From Fluviicola sp. (GTDB lineage: Bacteria; Bacteroidota; Bacteroidia; Flavobacteriales_D; Crocinitomicaceae): a stretch of 60,780 bases of DNA. The notes beneath the pieces are model-generated. The model worked only from the letters and a program-made list of their open reading frames with translations. It ran no database searches and was not told the DNA's origin. The position numbers were made by a program, and so were the translations under genes. This document shows positions 26,160 through 34,630 of this stretch, one piece after another. Each line of letters begins with the position of its first letter. Position 1 is the first letter of the stretch. The stretch lies in the NCBI GenBank assembly GCA_002734065.2, contig NVXU02000022.1, forward strand, positions 1 to 60,780, given 5' to 3'.

Positions 26160-28408
26160 ATTTTAAACTTTTATTAGCAATCGCTCTGCCTGTTGTCTCT
26201 TTTTCTCAAGAGAATAAATTTGCGCAGTTAGACCAACTTCTGCCTACTCCTAATGAGTACAGAAATGCGGCAGGAGCTCCCGGACATAGTTATTATCAGC
26301 AAAAAGCAGACTATAAAGTCAAGGTTGAACTGAACGATGCAGAACAAAAAATAACAGGAGAAGAAACGATTACTTACACCAATAACTCTCCAGATGCCCT
26401 CTCCTACTTATGGATTCAGTTAGACCAAAACGTTCGAGCAAAGAATTCTGACAGCAAATTGATTTCTATCGATAGAATGGAAGATTTTAAAAGCTTGGAT
26501 GCCATTCAACGAAAAATGTTTGATTTTGACGGTGGTTTTAAAATTCAATCTGTGACCAGTACTTCTGGAAGAGATTTGAAATATGCGATTAACAAAACAA
26601 TGTTGCGCATTGATTTAGACAAGCCATTAACTTCCAATTCTTCTATTTCTTTCTCTATAAAATGGTGGTTCAACATCAATGATAGAAGCAAAGTTGGCGG
26701 CCGTGGTGGTTATGAATATTTTGAAGAGGAAGACAATTATTTATACACCATAGCTCAATGGTTTCCGAGGATGTGTGTCTATAATGACGTGGAAGGTTGG
26801 CAAAACAAGCAATTTTTAGGACGTGGAGAATTCACCCTGCCTTTTGGTGATTACGATGTCTCTATTACCGTTCCTTCTGACCATATTGTTGGTTCAACGG
26901 GAGTGTTGCAAAATGCAAATAATGTTTTGACAAGTGAGCAAAGAAACCGATTAAAGAAAGCCGCTAATTCTGACAGTCCTGTTCTTATCGTCACACAAGA
27001 AGAAGCAGAAAAAGCAGAGAAAAAGAAAGAAAAAGGATTAAAAACGTGGAATTTCAAAGCGAAGAATGTTAGAGATTTTGCTTTTGTATCTTCTCGCAAG
27101 TTCATGTGGGATGCGCAAGGCGTAAAAATTGGCGATAAGAATGTAATGGCAATGTCTTACTATCCAAAGGAAGGAAATCCACTTTGGGAAAGATATTCAA
27201 CGAAGTTGGTGGTTCATACTTTGAAGGTTTATTCTAAATACACGGTTGATTATCCTTATCCGGTGGCTATTTCTGTTCATTCTGACAGAATTGGCATGGA
27301 ATACCCAATGATTTGCTTCAATGGAGGTCGTCCAAATGCGGATGGAACGTATTCTATCAGAACAAAATACGGAATGTGGGGAGTGATTATTCACGAGGTT
27401 GGTCACAACTTCTTCCCAATGATTATCAATTCTGACGAACGCCAATGGACATGGATGGACGAAGGCTTGAATACCTTTGTGCAATACTTGACCGAGCAAG
27501 AATGGGAACGAGGATATCCTTCTCGAAGAGGTCCTGCTTACCTAATCACGGATTACATGAGAGGAAATAAGGACTACATCTCCCCTATTATGACCAATTC
27601 AGAATCGATCTGGCAATTTGGTAATAATTCTTACGGAAAACCTGCAACTGCCTTGAACATTCTCCGAGAGACGATAATGGGACGTGAATTGTTCGATTAT
27701 GCGTTTAAAGTCTATTGCGAAAGATGGAAGTTCAAGCATCCTACTCCTGCTGATTTTTTCAGAACGATGGAAGATGCATCGGCTGTTGATTTAGACTGGT
27801 TTTGGAGAGCTTGGTTCTACACTACCGACCATGTTGACATTAGTTTAGACGCAGTTAATTGGTTTGAAATCAATTCAGAAAATCCTGTTGCAGAATTAGC
27901 AAAAGACAAAAGGAAAGATAACAACAAGCAAGAATTTATTGGCGACATTAGAAATAGAGAATCAATCAAAGAAACTGTGAATGAAAGAGACAGCAATATT
28001 GATGACCATTATGCGAAGAAAGACAAATTCAAAGCTACGGAAGAGGAAATTGAAGCTTACGAAGCACTAAAAACGAAGTTGAGCGAAGAAGATTTGGCAT
28101 TGCTCAATTCTGGTAAACAATTCTACGAGTTAGAGTTATCCAACAAAGGCGGAATTCCAATGCCAGTGATTCTTAAATTCACTTTTGAAGACGGAAGCAA
28201 TGAAGTGATTCACATTCCTGCAGAAATTTGGAGAAGACAAGAAAAAAATATTTCCAAAGTCTTTATTTTCGACCAAAAAGTGAGTTCTGTTTTACTGGAT
28301 CCTTTCTTGGAAACGGCAGATACGGATGTGAATAACAACAGCTGGCCACATGAGCAAGCACCGACTAAATTTGAATTGTTCAAGAGCGAACAACAGTTTC
28401 ATCATTAA
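26156..28408 (+). CDS. M1-family zinc metallopeptidase, secreted
   Basis: The 750-residue protein has an N-terminal signal (MNFKLLLAIALPVVSFSQ). The gluzincin active site is HEVGHN (His413 to His417) with the third ligand Glu in WTWMDEGLN about 19 residues on. MEYPMICFNGG stands where GAMEN occurs in classic M1 enzymes, which is common in the Bacteroidota branch. It should cleave N-terminal residues of peptides in the periplasm. The C-terminal ~180 residues are an accessory beta-rich region. It is coupled to the DUF6702 gene upstream. Confidence 0.95.
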   Translation: MNFKLLLAIALPVVSFSQENKFAQLDQLLPTPNEYRNAAGAPGHSYYQQKADYKVKVELNDAEQKITGEETITYTNNSPDALSYLWIQLDQNVRAKNSDSKLISIDRMEDFKSLDAIQRKMFDFDGGFKIQSVTSTSGRDLKYAINKTMLRIDLDKPLTSNSSISFSIKWWFNINDRSKVGGRGGYEYFEEEDNYLYTIAQWFPRMCVYNDVEGWQNKQFLGRGEFTLPFGDYDVSITVPSDHIVGSTGVLQNANNVLTSEQRNRLKKAANSDSPVLIVTQEEAEKAEKKKEKGLKTWNFKAKNVRDFAFVSSRKFMWDAQGVKIGDKNVMAMSYYPKEGNPLWERYSTKLVVHTLKVYSKYTVDYPYPVAISVHSDRIGMEYPMICFNGGRPNADGTYSIRTKYGMWGVIIHEVGHNFFPMIINSDERQWTWMDEGLNTFVQYLTEQEWERGYPSRRGPAYLITDYMRGNKDYISPIMTNSESIWQFGNNSYGKPATALNILRETIMGRELFDYAFKVYCERWKFKHPTPADFFRTMEDASAVDLDWFWRAWFYTTDHVDISLDAVNWFEINSENPVAELAKDKRKDNNKQEFIGDIRNRESIKETVNERDSNIDDHYAKKDKFKATEEEIEAYEALKTKLSEEDLALLNSGKQFYELELSNKGGIPMPVILKFTFEDGSNEVIHIPAEIWRRQEKNISKVFIFDQKVSSVLLDPFLETADTDVNNNSWPHEQAPTKFELFKSEQQFHH

Positions 28409-28424
28409 AATGGGTCAATTATAA

Positions 28425-30080
28425 GTGAAATCTAAGAGGATATTAGAATTAGATGCGTTAAGAGGACTTGCCGCCTTAATGGTCGTCTTTTTTCACTATA
28501 CAATGGGAAGAAGTCAAGCTGATTATGGCTTCAAACTCGGGACCACAGGTGTTGATTTATTTTTTATCATCAGTGGCTTTGTCATCTTCATGAGCTTGTC
28601 TAAAATAGAGAATGGTAGACAATTCGTTATCAATAGATTAAGTAGGTTATTCCCTACTTATTGGGCGATAGTGACATTTTCTTACTTGCTTTTCAATTTT
28701 TTCAATGAATACCGTTTCACAGACATCGGATTCAATGAGTATCTTGCTAATTTAACCATGTTTCAGTTTTATTTTGGTGTTTCTGACATCGATGGTCCGT
28801 ATTGGACAATGATTCTCGAAATGTTGTTTTACATAGTGATGCTCATCTTTTTTGGCTTGAAAATAATGAAGCGATTGCATCTTTTTGGCATTCTGTTTAC
28901 CATTTCAATAGCATTGATGGTCTTTTTCCAAGAAGACAATGCATGGATACATTCATTCTTTCTTTATTTTCAGCTTGCTCAATTTTTCCCTTTATTTTTT
29001 ACCGGAATTTTGTTCTATCATCTATACACAGAGAATAAGAAATGCATAAAAACGCATCTTTCTATTGCCTTGTGCTTGTTGGTTCAAGTCTATATCTTCT
29101 ACAATGCTGGCAGATCTGCGGGATATATTTCTCAGTACGAATACGCACTAATGCTATCCTGTTATTTCGGTCTTTTCTTTTTGTTCATACACGGAAAGCT
29201 AAAGTTCATGATTCATCCTGTGACTCTTTTTTTGGGAGAAATTTCATTTGCACTTTATTTAATTCATCAAATGATTTCCATTCATTTCATCATCCCAACA
29301 CTTATGAATGATTACGGTTTTAATTTCTGGACGGCTTCTTTACTTGTTGCACTGCCAACCGTTATTATCTTGGCTTATCTCGTCACTCGTTTTGTAGAAA
29401 AGCCTCTGGGGAAATTCATGAAACGAAAGTTGACACTCTTCTTATTAGGCAACAAACGAACGAGCACTTTTTATTCAATACGGTTCTCGATGGTGATTTT
29501 TGTACTCTTTTTAGGCGTTTATTTGTACAATTCGCATTTCAAACCTTATAAATTTGTTGAAAAACGTTGGGAAGTGAGAAGTGCATCCGAATTTAACAAA
29601 AGAAAAACGGATGCTATTTTTTATTCTTCGCTAAGCCTTGAAGATTCATTGATTTCTAAAGAATGGGAGAATATTAACTTGATAAAAGACAGTAACTCAC
29701 TAACAAATATTATCACCTACACTGATCCCAATGAGATCTATGGGCTAACCTATAAATCGCAAGAATTAACAGAATTAACAGAAGATTTCACTACTCTATT
29801 CTTCCATTCTAAGTTGCTGAAACAATCTAATGAAGAATTTTTAATCGTGATAAGTATAAGAGAACAAAACGATTTTTTATTGACCTACGAATTCACATCC
29901 TTGTCGAAATTATTGTCCAATGAGAATAACTGGGAGGATGTTTATCTTTCCATTGATTTGCCAAAAGTAGTGAACGACGAATATGAATTTGTCTTGTTTG
30001 TTGAAAACTCTAAAGGGGCAAGAATAATGATGGATGATACTGAATTTTTGTTAGTCAGCTCTAAAACTCCAACGCTCTAA
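28425..30080 (+). CDS. Acyltransferase 3 family membrane protein with C-terminal extracytoplasmic domain
   Basis: Starts with GTG at 28425; the only nearby ATG upstream (28410) is followed by a stop after three codons. The first ~340 residues form a ten-helix acyltransferase-3 domain with LDALRGLAALMVVFFHYT, including Arg13 and catalytic-type His24, and FVEKPLGKFM near its end. A single membrane helix (about 352-370) and a ~180-residue soluble region follow, not recognised. Such enzymes O-acylate exported sugars, so the tail may bind the acceptor. The last seven residues (SSKTPTL) and the stop are encoded by an octamer repeat array. Confidence 0.88.
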   Translation: MKSKRILELDALRGLAALMVVFFHYTMGRSQADYGFKLGTTGVDLFFIISGFVIFMSLSKIENGRQFVINRLSRLFPTYWAIVTFSYLLFNFFNEYRFTDIGFNEYLANLTMFQFYFGVSDIDGPYWTMILEMLFYIVMLIFFGLKIMKRLHLFGILFTISIALMVFFQEDNAWIHSFFLYFQLAQFFPLFFTGILFYHLYTENKKCIKTHLSIALCLLVQVYIFYNAGRSAGYISQYEYALMLSCYFGLFFLFIHGKLKFMIHPVTLFLGEISFALYLIHQMISIHFIIPTLMNDYGFNFWTASLLVALPTVIILAYLVTRFVEKPLGKFMKRKLTLFLLGNKRTSTFYSIRFSMVIFVLFLGVYLYNSHFKPYKFVEKRWEVRSASEFNKRKTDAIFYSSLSLEDSLISKEWENINLIKDSNSLTNIITYTDPNEIYGLTYKSQELTELTEDFTTLFFHSKLLKQSNEEFLIVISIREQNDFLLTYEFTSLSKLLSNENNWEDVYLSIDLPKVVNDEYEFVLFVENSKGARIMMDDTEFLLVSSKTPTL

Positions 30081-30102
30081 TTCTCCAACACTCCAATGCT
30101 CC
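30063..30102. repeat. Octamer array spanning the acyltransferase stop codon
   Basis: Units on the plus strand: aaaactcc, aacgctct, aattctcc, aacactcc, aatgctcc. This is the reverse-complement orientation of the RGAGnnTT arrays. The TAA stop at 30078-30080 falls across units two and three. Confidence 0.7.
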
Positions 30103-30108
30103 AATAAA

Positions 30109-30816
30109 CTATCTATCGTACAAAAACATATAATGCTCAAACTTATCCTTGATAAACGTAATTAAATCCATTTCGGATGCTGTTTTTAAGAAAGTTTCGT
30201 CCATGTTTAGGAAGGCGACAAAATCTTCAAACTCTTCTTCGGATAATTCTATGATTTCGTAAGCCACATAAGTTCTTAGTAATTCTTGCACAATGCGATT
30301 TTGGTTGTCTTGATGTTCCCATTTCGCAACCTGACGCTTAGATTTCTCTACTTTGGAAAATGCTTGATACAACGCAGTAATAGGACTTCGCATCATTTCA
30401 ATTCCAGTGACCATTCTGGTTTCTCTCATCGCCAATGCTGATCGTTCTTCTTTAATTTGCTCCAGTGACTTTATCGGTCGAACAATAACTTCGGCAACAT
30501 CTTGCGTCTTTCCTTCAACATAATAAGTGGATTTATGCTGACAATTGCTATCCGCTACCGCTACAAAATTAATCATCGGATACCCTTTACACGATAAAGA
30601 AATAGAATCACCGGGCGCAGCATAAACAGAGAAGGCGCCGTTCGGTTGACCAAAAACTCCCCTTCCAGTTGTTCTGTTAATCACCATTAGATTATAGAAC
30701 GCCTGTGGACGCAAAGTGTCAGCAACTTTTCCAAGTACCAGCACACGCGGACATTCTTGGGCGTTTAAGCTACCAAAAGTGGAAAATAATACAAGAAAAA
30801 GTAAAATCACCTTCAT
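30109..30816 (-). CDS. Secreted protein with carboxypeptidase-regulatory-like domain
   Basis: The 235-residue protein has a signal peptide (MKVILLFLVLFSTFGSLNAQ), then an Ig-like carboxypeptidase-regulatory-like fold at about 25-110 (VLVLGKVADTLRPQAFYNLMV; GRGVFGQPNGAFSVYAAPGD), then an alpha-helical C-terminal half with SPITALYQAFSKVEKSKRQV. Similar proteins occur across Flavobacteriia with no assigned function; they are likely periplasmic. Divergent from mnmA across a 416-base gap filled with repeats. Confidence 0.82.
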   Translation of the reverse strand: MKVILLFLVLFSTFGSLNAQECPRVLVLGKVADTLRPQAFYNLMVINRTTGRGVFGQPNGAFSVYAAPGDSISLSCKGYPMINFVAVADSNCQHKSTYYVEGKTQDVAEVIVRPIKSLEQIKEERSALAMRETRMVTGIEMMRSPITALYQAFSKVEKSKRQVAKWEHQDNQNRIVQELLRTYVAYEIIELSEEEFEDFVAFLNMDETFLKTASEMDLITFIKDKFEHYMFLYDR

Positions 30817-30883
30817 TTGACCACTAAATTACAAAAATAGTACCGTTTTTGAATAATTGTAGGCTTAACGTTTGTTAAAATAA

Positions 30884-31208
30884 AGACCGCTGCGCTTTTA
30901 GACTGTTCGCTTCGCTCTCGGTTAGATATGGAAGCAAGCTTCCTTTAGACACGCTCCTTCGTCGCTCTTAGACTTGATTCTTGGTAAAAGATTAGTTGTC
31001 TCTTTGATTTTTAACCCTTCCAAAAATGAACAATCGAAGTCACAAGTAATCTTCTCGAAGATAAGCCAAGTCTAAGAGCGACGAAGGAGCGTGTCTAACA
31101 GTGAGCGAAGCGAATGTTTCTAAAAGCGAAGCGGTCTAAGAATGAATTCGCTTGCGAATGAATGTGTCTAACCGAGAGCGAAGCGAACAGTCTAAAGCGC
31201 AGCGGTCT
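30884..31208. repeat. Composite inverted repeat built from TCTAA-bounded units
   Basis: This gap holds nested inverted repeats. The outer arms 30884-30926 and 31167-31208 match over 42 bases with a single extra T. The inner arms 30945-30975 and 31068-31098 are identical over 31 bases. Between them on the left lies the palindrome GGAAGCAAGCTTCC (30930-30943). The right half divides into units of 16-32 bases each ending in TCTAA, with AGCGAAGCG-type cores. It lies between divergent genes just before the mnmA promoter. No coding capacity is evident. Confidence 0.85.
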
Positions 31209-31220
31209 CTAAAAAAACAC

Positions 31221-31228
31221 TACTTTTG
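31221..31228 (+). promoter_or_regulatory. -7 box TACTTTTG for mnmA
   Basis: TACTTTTG ends four bases before the ATG at 31233, implying a leaderless or near-leaderless mnmA transcript. It starts 12 bases after the repeat arm ending at 31208, so the -33 region is inside or next to the repeat. Confidence 0.55.
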
Positions 31229-31232
31229 CACC

Positions 31233-32408
31233 ATGAAACGAGTGGTCGTAGGATTATCAGGCGGAGTTGACTCCAGTGTTACAGCGTTATTGCTTAAAGA
31301 GCAAGGTTACGAGGTGATTGGTATGTTCATGCGCAACTGGCACGATGAAAGCGTTACTCTTTCGGATGATTGCCCGTGGATTGATGATTCTAACGACGCA
31401 CTTCTCATTGCACAACAGCTCGACATCCCTTTTCAGGTTATTGATTTGAGCAAAGAATACAAAGAACGCATCGTTGATTATATGTTCGATGAATACAAAA
31501 ACGGTCGAACTCCCAATCCTGATGTGCTCTGCAACCGAGAAATAAAGTTTGATGTTTTTCTAAAAGCAGCACTTGAACTCAATGCAGATTACGTGGCAAC
31601 AGGGCATTATTGCAGAAAAATTGAACACGAAGACGGTTCTTTCGGCTTGCTCGCAGGCTTGGATAAAAACAAAGATCAATCTTACTTTTTGTGCCAATTG
31701 AACCAAGAACAATTGAGCAAAGCACTCTTCCCTATTGGAGAATTGCAGAAAGACGAAGTGCGAAAAATTGCTTTAGAGAATGATTTAGTCACTGCCGAGA
31801 AAAAAGATTCGCAAGGACTCTGCTTTGTCGGGAAAATTAGTCTTCCAACCTTCTTGCAGCAGAAACTTTCTCCGATAAAAGGCGATATTGTTGAAATACC
31901 TGACGATTTGGAGCAATTTAACGTCTATAATGCCATAGAACCCGTTGAAAAGAACGTTGTAGAATTGGCAAAACCCTTTTCTTATTCTCCCGAAATGGGC
32001 GAAGTTGTTGCATCACACCAAGGCGCGCACTACTACACCATAGGGCAACGCAGAGGTTTGCACATCGGAGGACGCCCTTTTCCAAGCTTCGTAATTGGAC
32101 TCGACATCGCATCAAATACAGTCTATTCTGGAATGACAGATTTACATCCTGGATTGAATAGGTATGCGCTAAAAATAAACTTAGAAGACGTGCATTTTGT
32201 CTCCAGTAAATTCTCGCTCAACAACATTGATGGGCTTGAAGCAGATATAAGAATTCGCTACCGACAAGCTTACCAAAAAGGAATTTTGCATCTAAAAAGT
32301 GATGGACTTTATGTTCTGTTTAAAGAAAAACAACGAGGAATAACACCTGGGCAGTTCGCTGCGTTTTATGTAGAAGGAGAGTTAGTCGCTTCTGGAGTTA
32401 TTTGTTGA
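31233..32408 (+). CDS. mnmA: tRNA-specific 2-thiouridylase MnmA
   Basis: The start at 31233 (MKRVVVGLSGGVDSSVTALL) is chosen over an upstream ATG at 31152 because the extra codons are translated repeat DNA. The 391-residue protein has the PP-loop SGGVDSS (9-15), catalytic cysteines in PDVLCNREIKF and DSQGLCFVGK, and the C-terminal beta-barrel (YTIGQRRGLHIGG). It thiolates U34 of tRNAs for Lys, Glu and Gln. The codons for its last residues and the trailer recur, diverged, at 34183-34262. Confidence 0.97.
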   Translation: MKRVVVGLSGGVDSSVTALLLKEQGYEVIGMFMRNWHDESVTLSDDCPWIDDSNDALLIAQQLDIPFQVIDLSKEYKERIVDYMFDEYKNGRTPNPDVLCNREIKFDVFLKAALELNADYVATGHYCRKIEHEDGSFGLLAGLDKNKDQSYFLCQLNQEQLSKALFPIGELQKDEVRKIALENDLVTAEKKDSQGLCFVGKISLPTFLQQKLSPIKGDIVEIPDDLEQFNVYNAIEPVEKNVVELAKPFSYSPEMGEVVASHQGAHYYTIGQRRGLHIGGRPFPSFVIGLDIASNTVYSGMTDLHPGLNRYALKINLEDVHFVSSKFSLNNIDGLEADIRIRYRQAYQKGILHLKSDGLYVLFKEKQRGITPGQFAAFYVEGELVASGVIC

Positions 32409-32465
32409 GAAAAGTAATCGTTTTCTTTGTTTAGAAGAATGAAATTGGTATTTTTAAGGAGAAAG
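32387..32465 (+). repeat. Direct repeat copy 1 at the 3' end of mnmA
   Basis: From the last mnmA codons through the trailer, with an identical GTTATTTGTT and ATCGTTTTCTTTGTT, this ~80-base segment aligns with 34183-34262 at roughly three bases in four. The two copies bracket the lipoprotein and rhuM genes. Confidence 0.65.
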
Positions 32466-32475
32466 TTATCGCTAA

Positions 32476-33123
32476 ATGAAGGGAACTATAATATTGATAT
32501 TGGTTTACATCGCTTTCGGGTGTAAGAGTGACGTTAGCGATACAAATCCTCAAGATGATGTTGACGCAATAGAATTCGAGCAAAATGACTCATCATCTTA
32601 TGAAAATCTAGATGTGATTGAGCCTTCTGCAGAATTTATACAATTTGTCAAAGAAATTGGATTAAACAGATGGATTCACGATACTTCAAGAGTTAACAAA
32701 GTCCAATTATATGGATTGAAAGGAATTGAGATTCATTTTTTTGATGATTACCCGTTCTACAGTATTCCTTATAATGAAACACAAGTACACATTGCTTTAA
32801 GAAACAACCACACTCCTGAACAAAAAGTAGCCAATGAAATCTTATCAAAAACAAAGCAAATTTGGGGGTACTTTTATCGAGACTCGACAGCATCAAATTT
32901 TATCTCTGATGGAGTGATTGAGCAATGGTGTTACGACGATTCGACTTCTTCTCAATTAGCTTATGACCACCTAAAACGAAATGGTGGCATCGTTTACTTT
33001 AACACGATGCCTTTCTTTTACAGAAAGAACAATAATGTTTTTATCTTTCACACACGTGCTATGGCTTTTAGTTATGACCAAAAAAATATTTATGAGCAAT
33101 TTGTTGCTAGACTGGAAAATTAG
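32476..33123 (+). CDS. Hypothetical lipoprotein
   Basis: The 215-residue protein starts MKGTIILILVYIAFGCKSD, a short lipoprotein signal with Cys16. It is followed by an acidic linker (DDVDAIEFEQNDSSSYEN) and a globular domain containing LYGLKGIEIHFFDDYPFYS, QVHIALRNNHTP and VFIFHTRAMAFSYD. No family is recognised. It lies just after the duplicated mnmA trailer and 27 bases before the RhuM gene, so these two may have arrived together. Confidence 0.75.
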   Translation: MKGTIILILVYIAFGCKSDVSDTNPQDDVDAIEFEQNDSSSYENLDVIEPSAEFIQFVKEIGLNRWIHDTSRVNKVQLYGLKGIEIHFFDDYPFYSIPYNETQVHIALRNNHTPEQKVANEILSKTKQIWGYFYRDSTASNFISDGVIEQWCYDDSTSSQLAYDHLKRNGGIVYFNTMPFFYRKNNNVFIFHTRAMAFSYDQKNIYEQFVARLEN

Positions 33124-33150
33124 AGAGCTTACCATTAATTAATATACTTC

Positions 33151-34152
33151 ATGCAAGAAAACAATTCTCAAATCATCATTTATCAAACCGAAAGTGGGGA
33201 GACAAAATTAGATGTTCGTTTTCAGGACGAAACGGTTTGGCTAACGCAAAAATTAATGGCTGAGTTGTTTCAAACAACTCCTCAAAACATAACCATTCAC
33301 CTAAAAAACATATTTGACGAGGGAGAATTGGAAGAAAAAGCAACTTGTAAGGATTTCTTACAAGTTCAAGTTGAAGGTAAAAGAGAAGTAAAGCGAGAAC
33401 GCCAATTTTACAACCTAGATGCCATTATTTCTGTTGGTTATCGCATAAAATCAAATGTCGCCACCAAGTTTAGACAATGGGCAACGGGTCAATTGAGAGA
33501 ATACATCGTAAAGGGTTTTGTGTTAGATGATGAACGCTTAAAAAACCCAGATTTACCTTTTGATTACTTTGAAGAACTGGAAAAGAGAATACAAGATATT
33601 CGAACTTCCGAAAAACGTTTCTATCGAAAAATAACAGACATTTATGCAACAAGCGTAGATTATGATCCAACTAAAGAAATCAGTATTGACTTCTTTAAAA
33701 CGGTACAAAATAAATTGCACTGGGCAATCACTGGACAAACTGCCGCAGAAATAATTTCCCAACGAGCCGATAATTCTAAAAAGAATATGGGACTAACTGC
33801 TTGGAGAGGTTCTATTATTAGGAAAACAGATGTTACAATAGCAAAAAACTACTTAAATGAAGAAGAACTGTCTGCATTGAACAACTTGGTTGAACAGTAT
33901 CTAATTTTTGCTCAAGGACAAGCCCAACGAAGAGTTTCAATGTATATGAGCACTTGGATTGAAAAATTAAACGGTTTCTTGACCTTAAATGATCGAGAAA
34001 TATTAAACAATGCAGGAAGCATCTCTCATGAAACAGGAAAAGAAAACGCAGAGATAGAATACACAAAATTCAAAACGAGCAAGCAAAAGATAATCAGAGA
34101 TGGAGATTTTGAAAAAGTAATTCAGAAAATAGAAGATAAAAAACGAAGGTAA
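33151..34152 (+). CDS. RhuM-family protein
   Basis: The 333-residue protein matches the RhuM family. The N-terminus IIIYQTESGETKLDVRFQDETVWLTQ, then LMAELFQTTPQNITIHLKNIF (about 34-55) looks like a winged-helix DNA-binding part. LDAIISVGYRIKS and KFRQWATGQLREYIVKGFVLDDERL follow, and then a helical C-terminal half with LNNLVEQYLIFAQGQAQRR. RhuM was named in a Salmonella pathogenicity island and is common in mobile and defence islands; its biochemical role is not established. It is unlike the housekeeping genes nearby, which suggests horizontal gain. Confidence 0.92.
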   Translation: MQENNSQIIIYQTESGETKLDVRFQDETVWLTQKLMAELFQTTPQNITIHLKNIFDEGELEEKATCKDFLQVQVEGKREVKRERQFYNLDAIISVGYRIKSNVATKFRQWATGQLREYIVKGFVLDDERLKNPDLPFDYFEELEKRIQDIRTSEKRFYRKITDIYATSVDYDPTKEISIDFFKTVQNKLHWAITGQTAAEIISQRADNSKKNMGLTAWRGSIIRKTDVTIAKNYLNEEELSALNNLVEQYLIFAQGQAQRRVSMYMSTWIEKLNGFLTLNDREILNNAGSISHETGKENAEIEYTKFKTSKQKIIRDGDFEKVIQKIEDKKRR

Positions 34153-34182
34153 TGATTGTGCAGAAAGCCATAATTTGATTGG

Positions 34183-34262
34183 TTTTGGGGTTATTTGTTA
34201 AATAAGCTATCGTTTTCTTTGTTGGGAGGAGTGGAATTTGTATTTTATGGAGAAGTGAATTA
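34183..34262 (+). repeat. Direct repeat copy 2, resembling the mnmA 3' end
   Basis: The segment carries GTTATTTGTT and ATCGTTTTCTTTGTT identical to 32387-32465, with a diverged remainder (mostly A/G and C/T changes). It starts about 30 bases after the rhuM stop codon. It could mark the right edge of an inserted segment. Confidence 0.65.
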
Positions 34263-34330
34263 GTAAACTAAAAACGGACAATGCTATTTAGGCATTAACA
34301 CAATGTCGGGTGTAAAATGATATTAAGAGT

Positions 34331-34621
34331 ATGAAGTATTTTGCAAAAGGAATAAAGGATCTAACTGAAAAAAAATGTTATCGATCTGGGCATTTCCAGA
34401 AAGAATTTATCAAAAGAAACATTCCTGGTAAATGGGGTGGAAGAAGTGGTATTCAAAACATATACAACTTAATTAGTGGAAAAGTAAAACCAAAAGATCC
34501 CGCTGTTTATATTATCCTGTCTCAGATGCTTGATTATCCTCTTGAAGGTATCCTTTTGCGTTTTTCAGAATGTGATGTCCGCTTGGTTAGTCGACCCAAA
34601 AGCTACTTAGACGATAATTAA
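34331..34621 (+). CDS. Small XRE-like helix-turn-helix protein
   Basis: The 96-residue protein has a likely HTH in its middle: RSGIQNIYNLISGKVKPKDP then AVYIILSQMLDYPLEGIL (about 38-76). The layout 'recognition helix, GK.KP, then SQMLDYPLEGIL' follows the Cro/CI (XRE) pattern in which a loop with a conserved Pro precedes the last two helices. No other domain is visible. It is nine bases upstream of the cyclase-like gene on the same strand and is probably its regulator or partner. The HTH call is by pattern only. Confidence 0.7.
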   Translation: MKYFAKGIKDLTEKKCYRSGHFQKEFIKRNIPGKWGGRSGIQNIYNLISGKVKPKDPAVYIILSQMLDYPLEGILLRFSECDVRLVSRPKSYLDDN

Positions 34622-34630
34622 ATTTCTATT

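Noticed and set aside
31152-31232. N-terminal extension of MnmA (27 extra codons)
   Set aside because: The codons are repeat-element DNA and the -7 box TACTTTTG lies within them; MnmA begins naturally at MKRVVVGLSGG.
34263-34330. Integron attC-like site before the HTH gene
   Set aside because: Checked for RYYYAAC/GTTRRRY pairs and found none with proper spacing; no integrase in the window.
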